This document shows positions 1 to 7,655 of a DNA stretch of 32,730 nt, one piece after another. This stretch comes from Litoreibacter sp. GTDB taxonomy: Bacteria > Pseudomonadota > Alphaproteobacteria > Rhodobacterales > Rhodobacteraceae. Made by a program: the position numbers and the translations under genes. The stretch covers positions 1-32,730 of the forward strand of contig JAPORH010000157.1 of assembly GCA_026710325.1 (NCBI GenBank), given 5' to 3'. The notes under the pieces are model-generated. The model saw only the letters and a list, made by a program, of their open reading frames with translations. It did no database searches and was not told the DNA's origin. The number at the start of each line of letters is the position of its first letter. Position 1 is the stretch's first letter.

Positions 1-253
1 GTGGCCAAGGTGAGGATTGAGGCACCGGTAAAGGGCGAAAGCCACCGGAAAACAGAAACTCCCCGCACCTACAGCAGGGCGCGCCTCTCCCTGACTCTAC
101 TAGATACGGTGCTTGGAACGATCGAGCCACAGGCGCAACATGCCAAAAGCAGAAGAATGGCCGCGTGTTTTGTGTATGTCATGTGGGGGTTCTCACTTGT
201 TTCGACTCAAAAATTAATGTAAAACAATAAAAAATTATCAAAATGAGAAAGAT

Positions 254-793
254 ATGCCAACCCTTAACCGATTTCGAACGATATCCAGACTTTTGTCTTG
301 GCTGACATCCGCCGCCATGATCGCGCTTGTCCTATTGGCGCTTGGCATCTTCGCGAACCCGGAGTTTGCACGCAGCTTGATGTTAGAAACTGCGCCTGCA
401 GGCGTGCAGATCGCGGTACCGCCAGAAACCGGGATTGTCTACGCGGTTCTCTTGCTGGGCTGCCTTGCCCTCGCCGCGCAGCTCTATTTGTTGTGGCACA
501 TGCGCGCGCTGTTCGTGCTCTACGCCCGGGGCGAGATTTTGACCAATATCTGCGCCTATCGCATCTCCCGTATCGGGGCAGGGTTGCTCCTTCTGCCACT
601 GGCCGGGCTGATCTATCAGGCAGGGTCTACCGTGCTTTTAACCCTAGGCAATCCGGTCGGTGAACGCGCGCTCGCGATCAGCTTTTCTGCGACCGGGTTT
701 GCCGTGTGCCTGGGCGGGGCGCTTTTGCTGTTCATAGGCATTGTGATGCAGGAAGCCTCCCGCCAAGCTGAGGAAAACCGAGCGTTCATCTGA
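254..793 (+). CDS. DUF2975-type integral membrane protein
   Basis: This 179-residue protein is almost entirely hydrophobic, with four likely membrane segments at about residues 14-34, 62-84, 108-130 and 142-165. The size, the four-helix layout and the immediate partner, a small XRE-type regulator, match the DUF2975 family, whose members are usually paired with a YozG-like helix-turn-helix protein. Its biochemical role is not known. The stop codon TGA shares its last base with the ATG of the regulator gene (TGATG), so the two are translationally coupled. Upstream lies an AT-rich stretch (about 205-250) that probably holds the promoter. The ribosome binding site (GAGAAAG) is weak. The family call comes from architecture and neighbour, not from a search. 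Confidence 0.7.
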   Translation: MPTLNRFRTISRLLSWLTSAAMIALVLLALGIFANPEFARSLMLETAPAGVQIAVPPETGIVYAVLLLGCLALAAQLYLLWHMRALFVLYARGEILTNICAYRISRIGAGLLLLPLAGLIYQAGSTVLLTLGNPVGERALAISFSATGFAVCLGGALLLFIGIVMQEASRQAEENRAFI

Positions 794-999
794 TGGAGAT
801 CGTTGTTCGGCTGGATGTGATGCTTGCGACCCGCAAGATGAAATCGCGCGAACTGGCGGATCGGATCGGCATTTCGGAGCCAAACCTGTCGCTTTTGAAA
901 TCGGGCAAAGTGAAAGGCGTCCGCTTCGAAACGCTGGCCAAAATCTGCGACGTGCTGGAATGCCAGCCGGGCGACCTGCTGGAAGCGGTGCCGTCCTAA
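793..999 (+). CDS. Small XRE-family helix-turn-helix regulator (YozG-like)
   Basis: This 68-residue protein is a single helix-turn-helix domain. The recognition region SRELADRIGISEPNLSLLKS lies at about residues 16-35 and is followed by the family-typical segment ending LAKICDVLECQPGDLLE. It overlaps the upstream membrane protein by one base, which indicates co-translation. It probably controls its own two-gene unit, possibly in response to the membrane partner; that is inference from how such pairs are arranged. The TAA stop overlaps the stop codon of the convergent MscS gene by four bases (CTAA at 996-999), and no terminator hairpin separates them. Confidence 0.85.
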   Translation: MEIVVRLDVMLATRKMKSRELADRIGISEPNLSLLKSGKVKGVRFETLAKICDVLECQPGDLLEAVPS

Positions 1000-2372
1000 T
1001 CGGCCAGCACCGGCTCCGCCGTTTCTTTGCCCAGCACCCTCACCTCCCGCTGCGGGAATGGGATGGAGATCTCGTGTTCCTTAAAGATGTCCCAAAGGGC
1101 CAAGAAAACGTTGCCGCGAATATTGGTGAGCCCGCCGGTCGGGTCGCTGATCCAGAAGCGTAGGATGTAGTCGACTGAGCTGTCTCCGAAGCCCACGATA
1201 TGGCAGACCGGCGGCTTGCTCGTGAGCACCCGGTCCACGCCCTTCGCCGCCTCAATCGCCAGCTTGCGCACCAGATGCGGGTCATCCGTGTAGGCCGTGC
1301 CGAAATAGATATCGAGCCGCACGAAATCGTTGGAATGCGACCAGTTCACCACCTGATTGGTGATCAGGTCCTCGTTGGGGATCAGGTATTCCTTGCCGTT
1401 TCGCGTGACCACCGAGGCGTAACGCGCGCCAAGCGTGTTGATCCACCCGAACGTGTCCCCCAATGAGATCACGTCGCCCGGTTTGATCGACTTGTCCAAA
1501 AGGATGATCACACCCGACACCAGGTTCGACACCACTTTTTGCAGGCCAAACCCAAGGCCCACACCGATGGCACCCGACAATACCGCCAAGCCGGTCAGGT
1601 CCAGGCCAATCGCCTTCACCCCGAAATAGGCCGCAAGCGCGTAGAACAGGATCTGGATGACCTTGACGATCAGCACCCGCATCGAGGGTGAGATGTTCTC
1701 GTTCGCTTGCACACGCGACGTCGTCGTTTGCGTCACAAACCGCGCCAGTGCAAACAGCACGCCGATGATGACAACGCCCTGCAGGATCAAAAGCAGCGAT
1801 ATCCGCACCTCCCCGACTTCAATGGCGGCAGTATCGAGAACCCGCTCGGTTTCCTCCAAGATCCCCAGCACATAGAGCGTGACATAGGCCCAGGCCCCAT
1901 ATCGCACCATTTGGCGTAGAAACGGCGCGCGGATCAGGCGGGTGGTCAAAGCCACAACCAACCAGGCGGTGGCAAGCGTCGCGATTATGCCCAATAGATG
2001 GCTGCGGGAGGGCCATGTGACCTCCTGCATCACGGTAACCACGACCCACATTAAAACGACGAAGAAGATGGCCCGCAGGCGTTGGTGTATCACAGCCAAG
2101 ATGCGCATGCGCCACTTGGGCCAACCCTCCCGCGTGCCCATCCAAGCGCGGATACGGGGTCCGAGGATCAGATGTAGTACGAAGGCTGTGGCGAAGACCG
2201 CCACAGCGATCCCAAGTTGATAGGCGCTCCAAGGGCGCATCAGCGATGTCAGCAAAGCCTCCGCCTGTGCAAAAAGCGACTGCCCCACGTCGAGAAGCTC
2301 TTCCACCTGCTCGGTGGTGTTGATGCTTTCCGGCTGTTCGACGCTGTCCGACTGCTCGGTATGGCTCGCCAT
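996..2372 (-). CDS. MscS-family mechanosensitive ion channel
   Basis: This 458-residue inner-membrane protein has several transmembrane helices followed by the pore-lining helix and cytoplasmic beta domain of MscS. The pore helix and start of the beta domain are recognisable in the stretch reading LSGAIGVGLGFGLQKVVSNL and then IILLDKSIKPGDVI, with the family-typical NEDLITNQVVNWS further on. Such channels open under membrane tension and release solutes during osmotic down-shock. The N-terminal roughly 40 residues are polar and Gln/Glu-rich. A GTG at 2408 would add 12 residues, but the ATG at 2372 is preceded by AGGGGG at a good distance and is preferred. It is convergent with the XRE gene. 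Confidence 0.9.
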   Translation of the reverse strand: MASHTEQSDSVEQPESINTTEQVEELLDVGQSLFAQAEALLTSLMRPWSAYQLGIAVAVFATAFVLHLILGPRIRAWMGTREGWPKWRMRILAVIHQRLRAIFFVVLMWVVVTVMQEVTWPSRSHLLGIIATLATAWLVVALTTRLIRAPFLRQMVRYGAWAYVTLYVLGILEETERVLDTAAIEVGEVRISLLLILQGVVIIGVLFALARFVTQTTTSRVQANENISPSMRVLIVKVIQILFYALAAYFGVKAIGLDLTGLAVLSGAIGVGLGFGLQKVVSNLVSGVIILLDKSIKPGDVISLGDTFGWINTLGARYASVVTRNGKEYLIPNEDLITNQVVNWSHSNDFVRLDIYFGTAYTDDPHLVRKLAIEAAKGVDRVLTSKPPVCHIVGFGDSSVDYILRFWISDPTGGLTNIRGNVFLALWDIFKEHEISIPFPQREVRVLGKETAEPVLAD

Positions 2373-2639
2373 CTGGGAACGCCCCCTGTTTTTTGAGAAG
2401 ACTGCCACGCGTGGTTCAATCCGACAAGGCGCGCGCTCTTGCGGGACTCACAGGGAGCGTGTATCTGCGTCTACATGACACCCGTTTTCGACATGGATGA
2501 CCGCGCACGTCTGAATGAACGCTTTTTCGGCGCGACCCATGCCGTTCTGGCACGACTATCCTGATCAAAACCCCATTCGGGGTTCGATACGTCTTAGCCA
2601 AACGCCACTGACATTATTCAATACATCAGGAGAGAACCA

Positions 2640-4046
2640 ATGAGTTCCCCAAAAACGCTCTATGACAAGATCTGGGACGCCCACGTTGCCCATGAAGCAG
2701 AAGACGGCACCTGCCTTCTCTATATAGACCGCCATTTGGTCCATGAGGTGACCAGCCCGCAGGCGTTCGAAGGCCTCCGCATGGCGGGCCGCCCAGTCCG
2801 CGCGCCAGAGAAGACCATCGCTGTGCCGGATCACAACGTTCCGACGACCGCTGGTCGGAACGATCCTAAAAATATGACCGAGGACAGCGCTATTCAGGTT
2901 GCGGCCCTCGACAAGAACGCCAAGGATTTCGGCATTAACTACTATCCAGTCTCCGATGTCCGCCAGGGCATCGTGCATATCGTGGGCCCGGAGCAAGGCT
3001 GGACTCTGCCAGGCATGACCGTCGTTTGCGGCGACAGCCACACAGCGACCCACGGTGCTTTTGGTGCTTTGGCCCACGGTATCGGCACGTCCGAGGTGGA
3101 GCACGTCCTTGCCACGCAGACCCTGATCCAGAAGAAGTCCAAAAACATGAAGGTGGAGATCACAGGCAAGCTGCGCCCCGGTGTCACCGCCAAGGACATC
3201 ACGCTTTCGGTGATTGGGGAGACCGGCACCGCTGGCGGTACTGGCTATGTCATTGAGTATTGCGGGGAGGCCATTCGCGATTTGTCCATGGAAGGCCGCA
3301 TGACGGTCTGTAACATGGCCATCGAAGGCGGCGCGCGTGCGGGCCTGATCGCGCCGGACGAAAAGACGTTCGAATACTGCATGGGCCGCCCGCATGCGCC
3401 GAAGGGCGCGGCTTGGGAGGCGGCAGTTGCTTACTGGAAAACGCTCTTCACCGATGAGGGTGCGCATTTCGACAAAGTCATCACGATCAAGGGCGAAGAT
3501 ATCGCGCCGGTCGTGACCTGGGGCACCTCGCCTGAAGACGTGCTGCCGATCACAGCAACCGTTCCTGCCGCGTCCGACTTTGAAGGCGGCAAAGTAGAGG
3601 CCGCACAGCGCTCCCTCGACTATATGGGGCTGGAGCCCGGCACGCCGCTGAGCGAGATCGAAATCGACACGGTCTTCATCGGCTCCTGCACCAATGGCCG
3701 GATCGAGGATCTGCGCGCCGCGGCTGAAGTGGTCAAAGGCAAGAAGATTTCGGTGAAACGCGCGATGGTCGTACCCGGCTCCGGCCTCGTCCGCGCACAA
3801 GCGGAAGAAGAAGGCTTGGCCGACATCTTCCGCGATGCGGGGTTCGAGTGGCGCCTCGCAGGCTGCTCCATGTGCCTTGCCATGAACCCGGACCAGCTTT
3901 CCGAAGGGGAGCGCTGCGCCTCCACGTCAAACCGTAACTTCGAAGGTCGTCAGGGCTATAAAGGCCGCACGCACCTCGTCTCGCCCGGCATGGCGGCTGC
4001 GGCCGCTGTGACTGGCAAGCTCACGGATGTGCGGGAATTGATGTAG
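2640..4046 (+). CDS. leuC: 3-isopropylmalate dehydratase large subunit
   Basis: This is a full-length 468-residue aconitase-family protein. With LeuD it isomerises 2-isopropylmalate to 3-isopropylmalate in leucine synthesis. The three cysteines that should bind the 4Fe-4S cluster are present: Cys350 in GSCTNGR, and Cys409 and Cys412 in [12 protein letters not shown]. The substrate-site segment [20 protein letters not shown] is at about residues 130-149. AGGAGA lies about seven bases before the ATG. The TAG stop at 4044-4046 is followed directly by the ATG of an unrelated AT-rich gene that separates leuC from leuD. The 267 bases upstream, back to the MscS start, hold no gene I can support. Confidence 0.98.
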   Translation: MSSPKTLYDKIWDAHVAHEAEDGTCLLYIDRHLVHEVTSPQAFEGLRMAGRPVRAPEKTIAVPDHNVPTTAGRNDPKNMTEDSAIQVAALDKNAKDFGINYYPVSDVRQGIVHIVGPEQGWTLPGMTVVCGDSHTATHGAFGALAHGIGTSEVEHVLATQTLIQKKSKNMKVEITGKLRPGVTAKDITLSVIGETGTAGGTGYVIEYCGEAIRDLSMEGRMTVCNMAIEGGARAGLIAPDEKTFEYCMGRPHAPKGAAWEAAVAYWKTLFTDEGAHFDKVITIKGEDIAPVVTWGTSPEDVLPITATVPAASDFEGGKVEAAQRSLDYMGLEPGTPLSEIEIDTVFIGSCTNGRIEDLRAAAEVVKGKKISVKRAMVVPGSGLVRAQAEEEGLADIFRDAGFEWRLAGCSMCLAMNPDQLSEGERCASTSNRNFEGRQGYKGRTHLVSPGMAAAAAVTGKLTDVRELM

Positions 4047-4769
4047 ATGCCAACGGTCGCCGAAATCACAGAGATACTAAGGGTGAGTCTTTGGCCACTC
4101 ACCTTTTTAATAGTATTTCTCACGATGAGGCGACCGTTGCTTACTCTGCTCGAAAGGTTGAAGCGTTTCGAGATGACGGGTGTAAAGGTTGATTTGTCAG
4201 GCGAGCTCGACCAGCTACGAAGCGATGCGGAACGCGCAAACATACCAATAGAGTTTAGTGCGCGCGGTCGTTTGCGTTCATCAAAACCAAATAGAACTGA
4301 GAAAACAGTGTGGATTTTTGACGACGAAGATTTCTCGAAACAGTCCGGTATCAACGAAAAAACGTTAGTTCCAGAGATAGCTGAGAAAGCTCGTGCGTTT
4401 TCCGAGAATACGGCTTGGAACTTCGATGATGACGATCAAAACGGTTTGAATGCAGTAAAAGATCCAAGCTTGTTTCTTGGAAGCATATTTGAGCACACTC
4501 AAGAAGTGATCGAAGTTACCGCTGGTGCAATCGCGGGCAAACCACTTTCTCGTGATCAGGCTGTCGAGTTTCTTCTTGAAATCGGTGTGATGAATCCAGA
4601 AATGGTCAGATTGAACGATAAGTTTCGGGCGATTAGAAATAAAGCAATCCACTCAGACAATATTAGACTTACTTCTGCAGAGGCGGCAGAGTGGTTTGCT
4701 GTCGCGAAAGGCTTGCAGGTCAGTGTGAAGCAGCGCGCAAAAGAAAGCCGTAATTCTCGAAGAGGTTAA
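4047..4769 (+). CDS. Membrane-anchored HEPN/DUF4145-like protein inserted between leuC and leuD
   Basis: This is a 240-residue protein of unknown function. A single hydrophobic helix (about residues 12-29) is followed by a basic stretch and a charged cytoplasmic region, so an N-terminal anchor is likely. The C-terminal part reads [12 protein letters not shown] at residues 193-204. R197-N-x3-H202 fits the R-x4-6-H motif, with a polar residue after Arg, seen in HEPN ribonucleases and in DUF4145-like domains. The middle contains a degenerate repeat: [11 protein letters not shown] at 85-95 and [11 protein letters not shown] at 120-130. The gene is visibly richer in A+T than leuC and leuD and starts on the base after the leuC stop, so it is probably translated by coupling. 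This suggests a horizontally gained cargo gene using the leu operon for expression. The HEPN assignment is a motif-level inference. Confidence 0.7.
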   Translation: MPTVAEITEILRVSLWPLTFLIVFLTMRRPLLTLLERLKRFEMTGVKVDLSGELDQLRSDAERANIPIEFSARGRLRSSKPNRTEKTVWIFDDEDFSKQSGINEKTLVPEIAEKARAFSENTAWNFDDDDQNGLNAVKDPSLFLGSIFEHTQEVIEVTAGAIAGKPLSRDQAVEFLLEIGVMNPEMVRLNDKFRAIRNKAIHSDNIRLTSAEAAEWFAVAKGLQVSVKQRAKESRNSRRG

Positions 4770-4784
4770 TGCCTTAGTGGCATT
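4768..4784 (+). other. Small perfect hairpin at the end of the inserted gene
   Basis: AATGCC-TTAGT-GGCATT forms a six-base-pair perfect stem with a five-base loop. It overlaps the stop codon of the gene between leuC and leuD. No T-tract follows, so it is not an intrinsic terminator. It could protect the 3' end of a processed transcript or mark the edge of the inserted segment; both are guesses. Confidence 0.4.
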
Positions 4785-4839
4785 GAGGACGTCTGTAGAA
4801 AAGAGATATGGGGCAATGCGCCCTTTAGGAGACCGACAA

Positions 4840-5445
4840 ATGGAAAAATTCGAAACCCTCACCGGGATCGCGGCGCCGATGCCACTTGTGAATATCGACA
4901 CCGATATGATCATCCCCAAGCAGTTCCTAAAAACGATCAAACGCTCCGGGCTTGGGGTGAACCTGTTCGATGAAATGCGCTTTGATCGTCAGGGCAACGA
5001 GATCCCTGATTTCGTGCTGAACAAGCCGCAATACCGGGAGACTGAGATCCTGGTCGCGGGTGATAACTTTGGCTGTGGCTCCTCGCGGGAGCATGCGCCT
5101 TGGGCCATCAAGGATTTTGGTATCCGCTGCGTGATCTCCACCAGCTTTGCCGACATCTTCTATAACAACTGCTTCAAGAACGGCATCCTGCCGATCGTTC
5201 TGCCGAAAGAAGCGGTGGATGTGCTTATGAAGGACGCGGAGAAGGGTTCCAATGCGCGTATGACCGTTGATCTGGAAGCGCAGACCGTGACGTCCTCTGA
5301 TGGGGAGGTGTTCAGTTTTGAGGTTGATAGCTTCAAGAAGCGGTGTCTGATTGAAGGGCTCGACGATATCGGCCTTACAATGGAGAAAGCGTCTTCCATC
5401 GACAGTTTCGAGGCAAAAGCCAGCGCTGAGCGCCCCTGGGTCTAA
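4840..5445 (+). CDS. leuD: 3-isopropylmalate dehydratase small subunit
   Basis: This 201-residue swivelling-domain subunit completes the isopropylmalate isomerase with LeuC. The N-terminal [14 protein letters not shown], then [21 protein letters not shown], and later [17 protein letters not shown] are hallmark LeuD segments. The open frame extends upstream to 4777, but the extra residues do not look like LeuD. The ATG at 4840 is preceded by AGGAG eight bases away and gives the normal N-terminus MEKFETLTG. The gene is 70 bases from the end of the inserted HEPN-like gene and is closed by a strong terminator, so leuC, the inserted gene and leuD probably form one transcript. Confidence 0.97.
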   Translation: MEKFETLTGIAAPMPLVNIDTDMIIPKQFLKTIKRSGLGVNLFDEMRFDRQGNEIPDFVLNKPQYRETEILVAGDNFGCGSSREHAPWAIKDFGIRCVISTSFADIFYNNCFKNGILPIVLPKEAVDVLMKDAEKGSNARMTVDLEAQTVTSSDGEVFSFEVDSFKKRCLIEGLDDIGLTMEKASSIDSFEAKASAERPWV

Positions 5446-5467
5446 ACCCTGATCTCAGTTTTTGAAG

Positions 5468-5495
5468 GCCGGCGCCAAATGGGGCCGGCTTTTTT
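5468..5495 (+). terminator. Rho-independent terminator after leuD
   Basis: GCCGGCGCC-AAAT-GGGGCCGGC forms a nine-step stem with one G-G mismatch and a four-base loop, followed by six T residues. It begins 23 bases after the leuD stop and should end the leucine transcript. It is the clearest intrinsic terminator in the window. Confidence 0.9.
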
Positions 5496-5692
5496 CGTTA
5501 AGAAATGTATTAACGTTAATAAATGCGGCTGGATCCTGAGTTTGCCATCTCCGCGCCATGTTTCATCGCAGATATTGAGGGAATCTGGGTTTTCCTGCCC
5601 ATATCTGGAGTCACAAAGATTCCGGTGACACAAGAATACCACTAATTCTCCCAATAAAATCCCTCAGTCTTATCAGACAGTTGAAGGAGTTT

Positions 5693-6660
5693 ATGAATCT
5701 GGGCAAAACTGAGGCGAAAATGAGGCACCTTTCGGCACTCGCCAAAGGCACAAAGTGGGACAGGGGGCGGCTAAGTATCGCTTTCGGCCAGTTTGAGGGG
5801 TTAATTGACGTGTTTTCGCGCTTAGCAGGGGCGGGTGTACGGGCGTTTTTCGTCTTACTCTTGATGTCTTACTCTTGATCATGACGCCCGCGCTTTTGCT
5901 GCCAGGCGTGACCGAAGACTCCCGTCAGGTAATTTGCCTGCTCGCAATGGTTGGCGCGACGATTACCATGATCGAATACGGCTCTCGCTACCCCAGCCTG
6001 ATCGAATTCCGCAATGCACCGCCTTTCAACCGCATCCGTTTCATCTCCCTCTTTCTGACACTGTTTTTGCTGTCTGTGCTGTTCCGGGGCCTATACGAGC
6101 CCACGACCCTGACGCGCGTTGTCGGTGCGATTGGCCTTCTGATTGGCCACGTGATCGACTTCCCCTACAGTCCTTTACGCCTGCTCATTCTGCTGCTTCC
6201 TGACCCCTCCAACACGCAGCATGTCAACCTGATCCGCGCCTCTGCCGGGTTGAGCTACCTCATCGCGCTGATCACGCTTGCGGTCTTCCTGATCGCCCTG
6301 CGTCTTGGCGGCTGGCCCAACAAGACGGAAGCCTTCAACTTCTGGACCAACCTCCCCACCTTCGACCCCACAATGGGCGGCGACATTGTGGCGCGGCTGA
6401 ACCGGGATGCACGGATTAACATCATGTTAGGCTTCTTTCTGCCATTCTGCATGCCAACCGCGGCGCGCGCTGCTTCGGGGTTGTTTGACGCCTCGATGAT
6501 CGCGACCCCGCAAACCCTGGTTTGGACAATCTCGATATGGGCCTTCTTGCCGGCAAGCTTGTTCATGCGCGGCATAGCAATGAACCGCATCGCAGGCATG
6601 ATCGACGACAAACGGCAGCTTGGCGCGCGAGCAGTGCAAGCAGGATTGCTGTCGGCCTAA
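5693..6660 (+). pseudogene. Polytopic membrane protein gene, frameshifted by a 14-bp tandem duplication
   Basis: The first reading frame (ATG 5693, or ATG 5720 with GAGG five bases upstream) runs into TGA at 5876-5878, ending in VLLLMSYS. A second frame starts right there (ATG 5881) and continues to 6660 with several membrane helices. The switch falls on a perfect duplication of gtcttactcttgat. Deleting one copy fuses the two frames into one continuous protein of about 317 residues, with helices near residues 50-70, 75-95, 115-150, 175-195 and 240-285. The joined sequence reads smoothly through the junction (VRAFFVLLLIMTPALLLPGV). As given, a short N-terminal peptide and a restarted product from ATG 5881 (three bases after the TGA) are the only possible products. 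I do not recognise a function. The gene may be broken, phase-variable, or affected by a sequence error. Confidence 0.72.
5852..5879 (+). repeat. Perfect 14-bp tandem duplication
   Basis: gtcttactcttgat occurs twice with no gap (5852-5865 and 5866-5879). Because 14 is not a multiple of three, the second copy shifts the reading frame of the membrane protein gene and creates the TGA at 5876-5878. Both copies start in the same codon phase of the respective frames, which is what a recent duplication inside a coding sequence should look like. Confidence 0.95.
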
Positions 6661-7655
6661 TCCTCTGGGCACTGCTTTGCGCAAACGCTCTGGCCGAACC
6701 TTATCGGTTTATGACCTACAATGCAGAGCTGAGCCGCAAAGGGCCGGGTCTGCTTGTGCGCGACCTCATGCGGTTCGAGGATGAACTACTTGTCGCAACA
6801 GTCACCAGGATCGCCCGGTTGAGACCGGACGTGATTGCGCTGCAAAGCGTGGACTACGACCGTCAGGGTGTCGCACTTTCATTGCTTCAGACGCGACTTG
6901 ATGAGCTTGGCCATGCGATGCCGCATGCGTTCGCCTTGGCTCCCAATACGGGTCTTTCGACCGGGTTTGATCTGGACCGAGACGGCAAACTCGATACTGC
7001 GCGTGACCGGCAGGGTTACGGGCTGTTCCGTGGGCAGGGCGGCATGGCGCTGCTGTCGCGATTTCCGATACGAGGTGAGTTTGCGCAGGACTTCTCCGCC
7101 ACGATTTGGGCGGATGTGGAGAACCCCAATCTGCCGGAGGATTACTTCACGGAAGATGAGCTTCGTATTCTGAAGCTACATGATATCGGGGCTTGGCAGG
7201 TCTCTGTCGCGCTGCCATCGGGCGATGTTGAGGTGCTGATGGTTCAAACGGGCCCGCCCGTTTTTGATGGTCCAGAGGACAGAAACGGGCGTCGCAATAG
7301 CGATCAAATCGCGTTCTGGCACCAAGCCATCGCAAGGCAGAAAGGCCGTTTCGTCTTGTTAGGGGGCCTGAACAATGACCCCGTCGATGGGCAGGGGTTA
7401 AAACCTGCACTCCACGCACTGTTGCGCGATGCCAGAGTGCAGGACCCGCAACCAAAAGCGCCCGGTCTTGAGGGCGCCGATGCTGTGGATACGGTCGACT
7501 GGGGCCGCGACATCGGCAGCCTCAGGGTCGATTACATTCTGCCTTCAGCTGGGTTGCGAGTGCACGCAGCGGCAGTTGAACGCGGACAACAAACCGGGGA
7601 CCTTGGGCCTTGGACGGCGCACAAGCCCGTGTGGGTTGATCTGTTCTGGGAGTGA
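6537..7655 (+). CDS. Exported endonuclease/exonuclease/phosphatase-fold protein, probably catalytically altered
   Basis: The fold is recognisable from ordered segments: FMTYNAELSRKGPG, then RPDVIALQSVDYD, GQGGMALLSRFPI, PPVFDGPEDRNGRRNSDQIA, VLLGGLNNDPVDG, SLRVDYILPSAGL and a C-terminal HKPVWVDLFWE. A hydrophobic stretch ending ANALA before EPYRF looks like a signal peptide, so the protein is probably periplasmic. The usual catalytic residues are changed: the metal-binding Glu of LQE is Ser (LQS), GDFN is GGLN, and the Asp before the final His is Ala (AHKP). Start assignment is poor. The signal sequence lies where the upstream gene ends, no ATG, GTG or TTG sits close to it in frame, and the first in-frame ATG (6537) overlaps the upstream gene by 124 bases. 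An ATT near 6645 is an alternative. Confidence 0.75.
   Translation: MGLLAGKLVHARHSNEPHRRHDRRQTAAWRASSASRIAVGLILWALLCANALAEPYRFMTYNAELSRKGPGLLVRDLMRFEDELLVATVTRIARLRPDVIALQSVDYDRQGVALSLLQTRLDELGHAMPHAFALAPNTGLSTGFDLDRDGKLDTARDRQGYGLFRGQGGMALLSRFPIRGEFAQDFSATIWADVENPNLPEDYFTEDELRILKLHDIGAWQVSVALPSGDVEVLMVQTGPPVFDGPEDRNGRRNSDQIAFWHQAIARQKGRFVLLGGLNNDPVDGQGLKPALHALLRDARVQDPQPKAPGLEGADAVDTVDWGRDIGSLRVDYILPSAGLRVHAAAVERGQQTGDLGPWTAHKPVWVDLFWE

Noticed and set aside
1-253. A 73-codon open frame from the first base and the surrounding leader region
   Set aside because: The composition is unlike coding sequence, there is no ribosome binding site, and the frame ends in AT-rich promoter-like DNA. No riboswitch or RNA gene that I could recognise is present on either strand.
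2416-2601. 61-codon minus-strand frame between the MscS gene and leuC
   Set aside because: Arg-rich, low-complexity translation with no family resemblance and no ribosome binding site; it lies in the leuC leader.
2565-3800. 411-codon open frame antisense to leuC
   Set aside because: It is a shadow of leuC codon bias: its residues are rich in Arg, His, Ala and Asp and show no domain. leuC itself is certain.
5510-5519. Palindrome TTAACGTTAA after the leuD terminator
   Set aside because: A short AT-rich palindrome that does not recur at other promoters in the window; not enough to call an operator.
5446-5692. Intergenic stretch between leuD and the frameshifted membrane gene
   Set aside because: Apart from the terminator at 5468-5495, no gene, RNA or convincing promoter can be supported. 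A 70-codon minus-strand frame here has no recognisable features.
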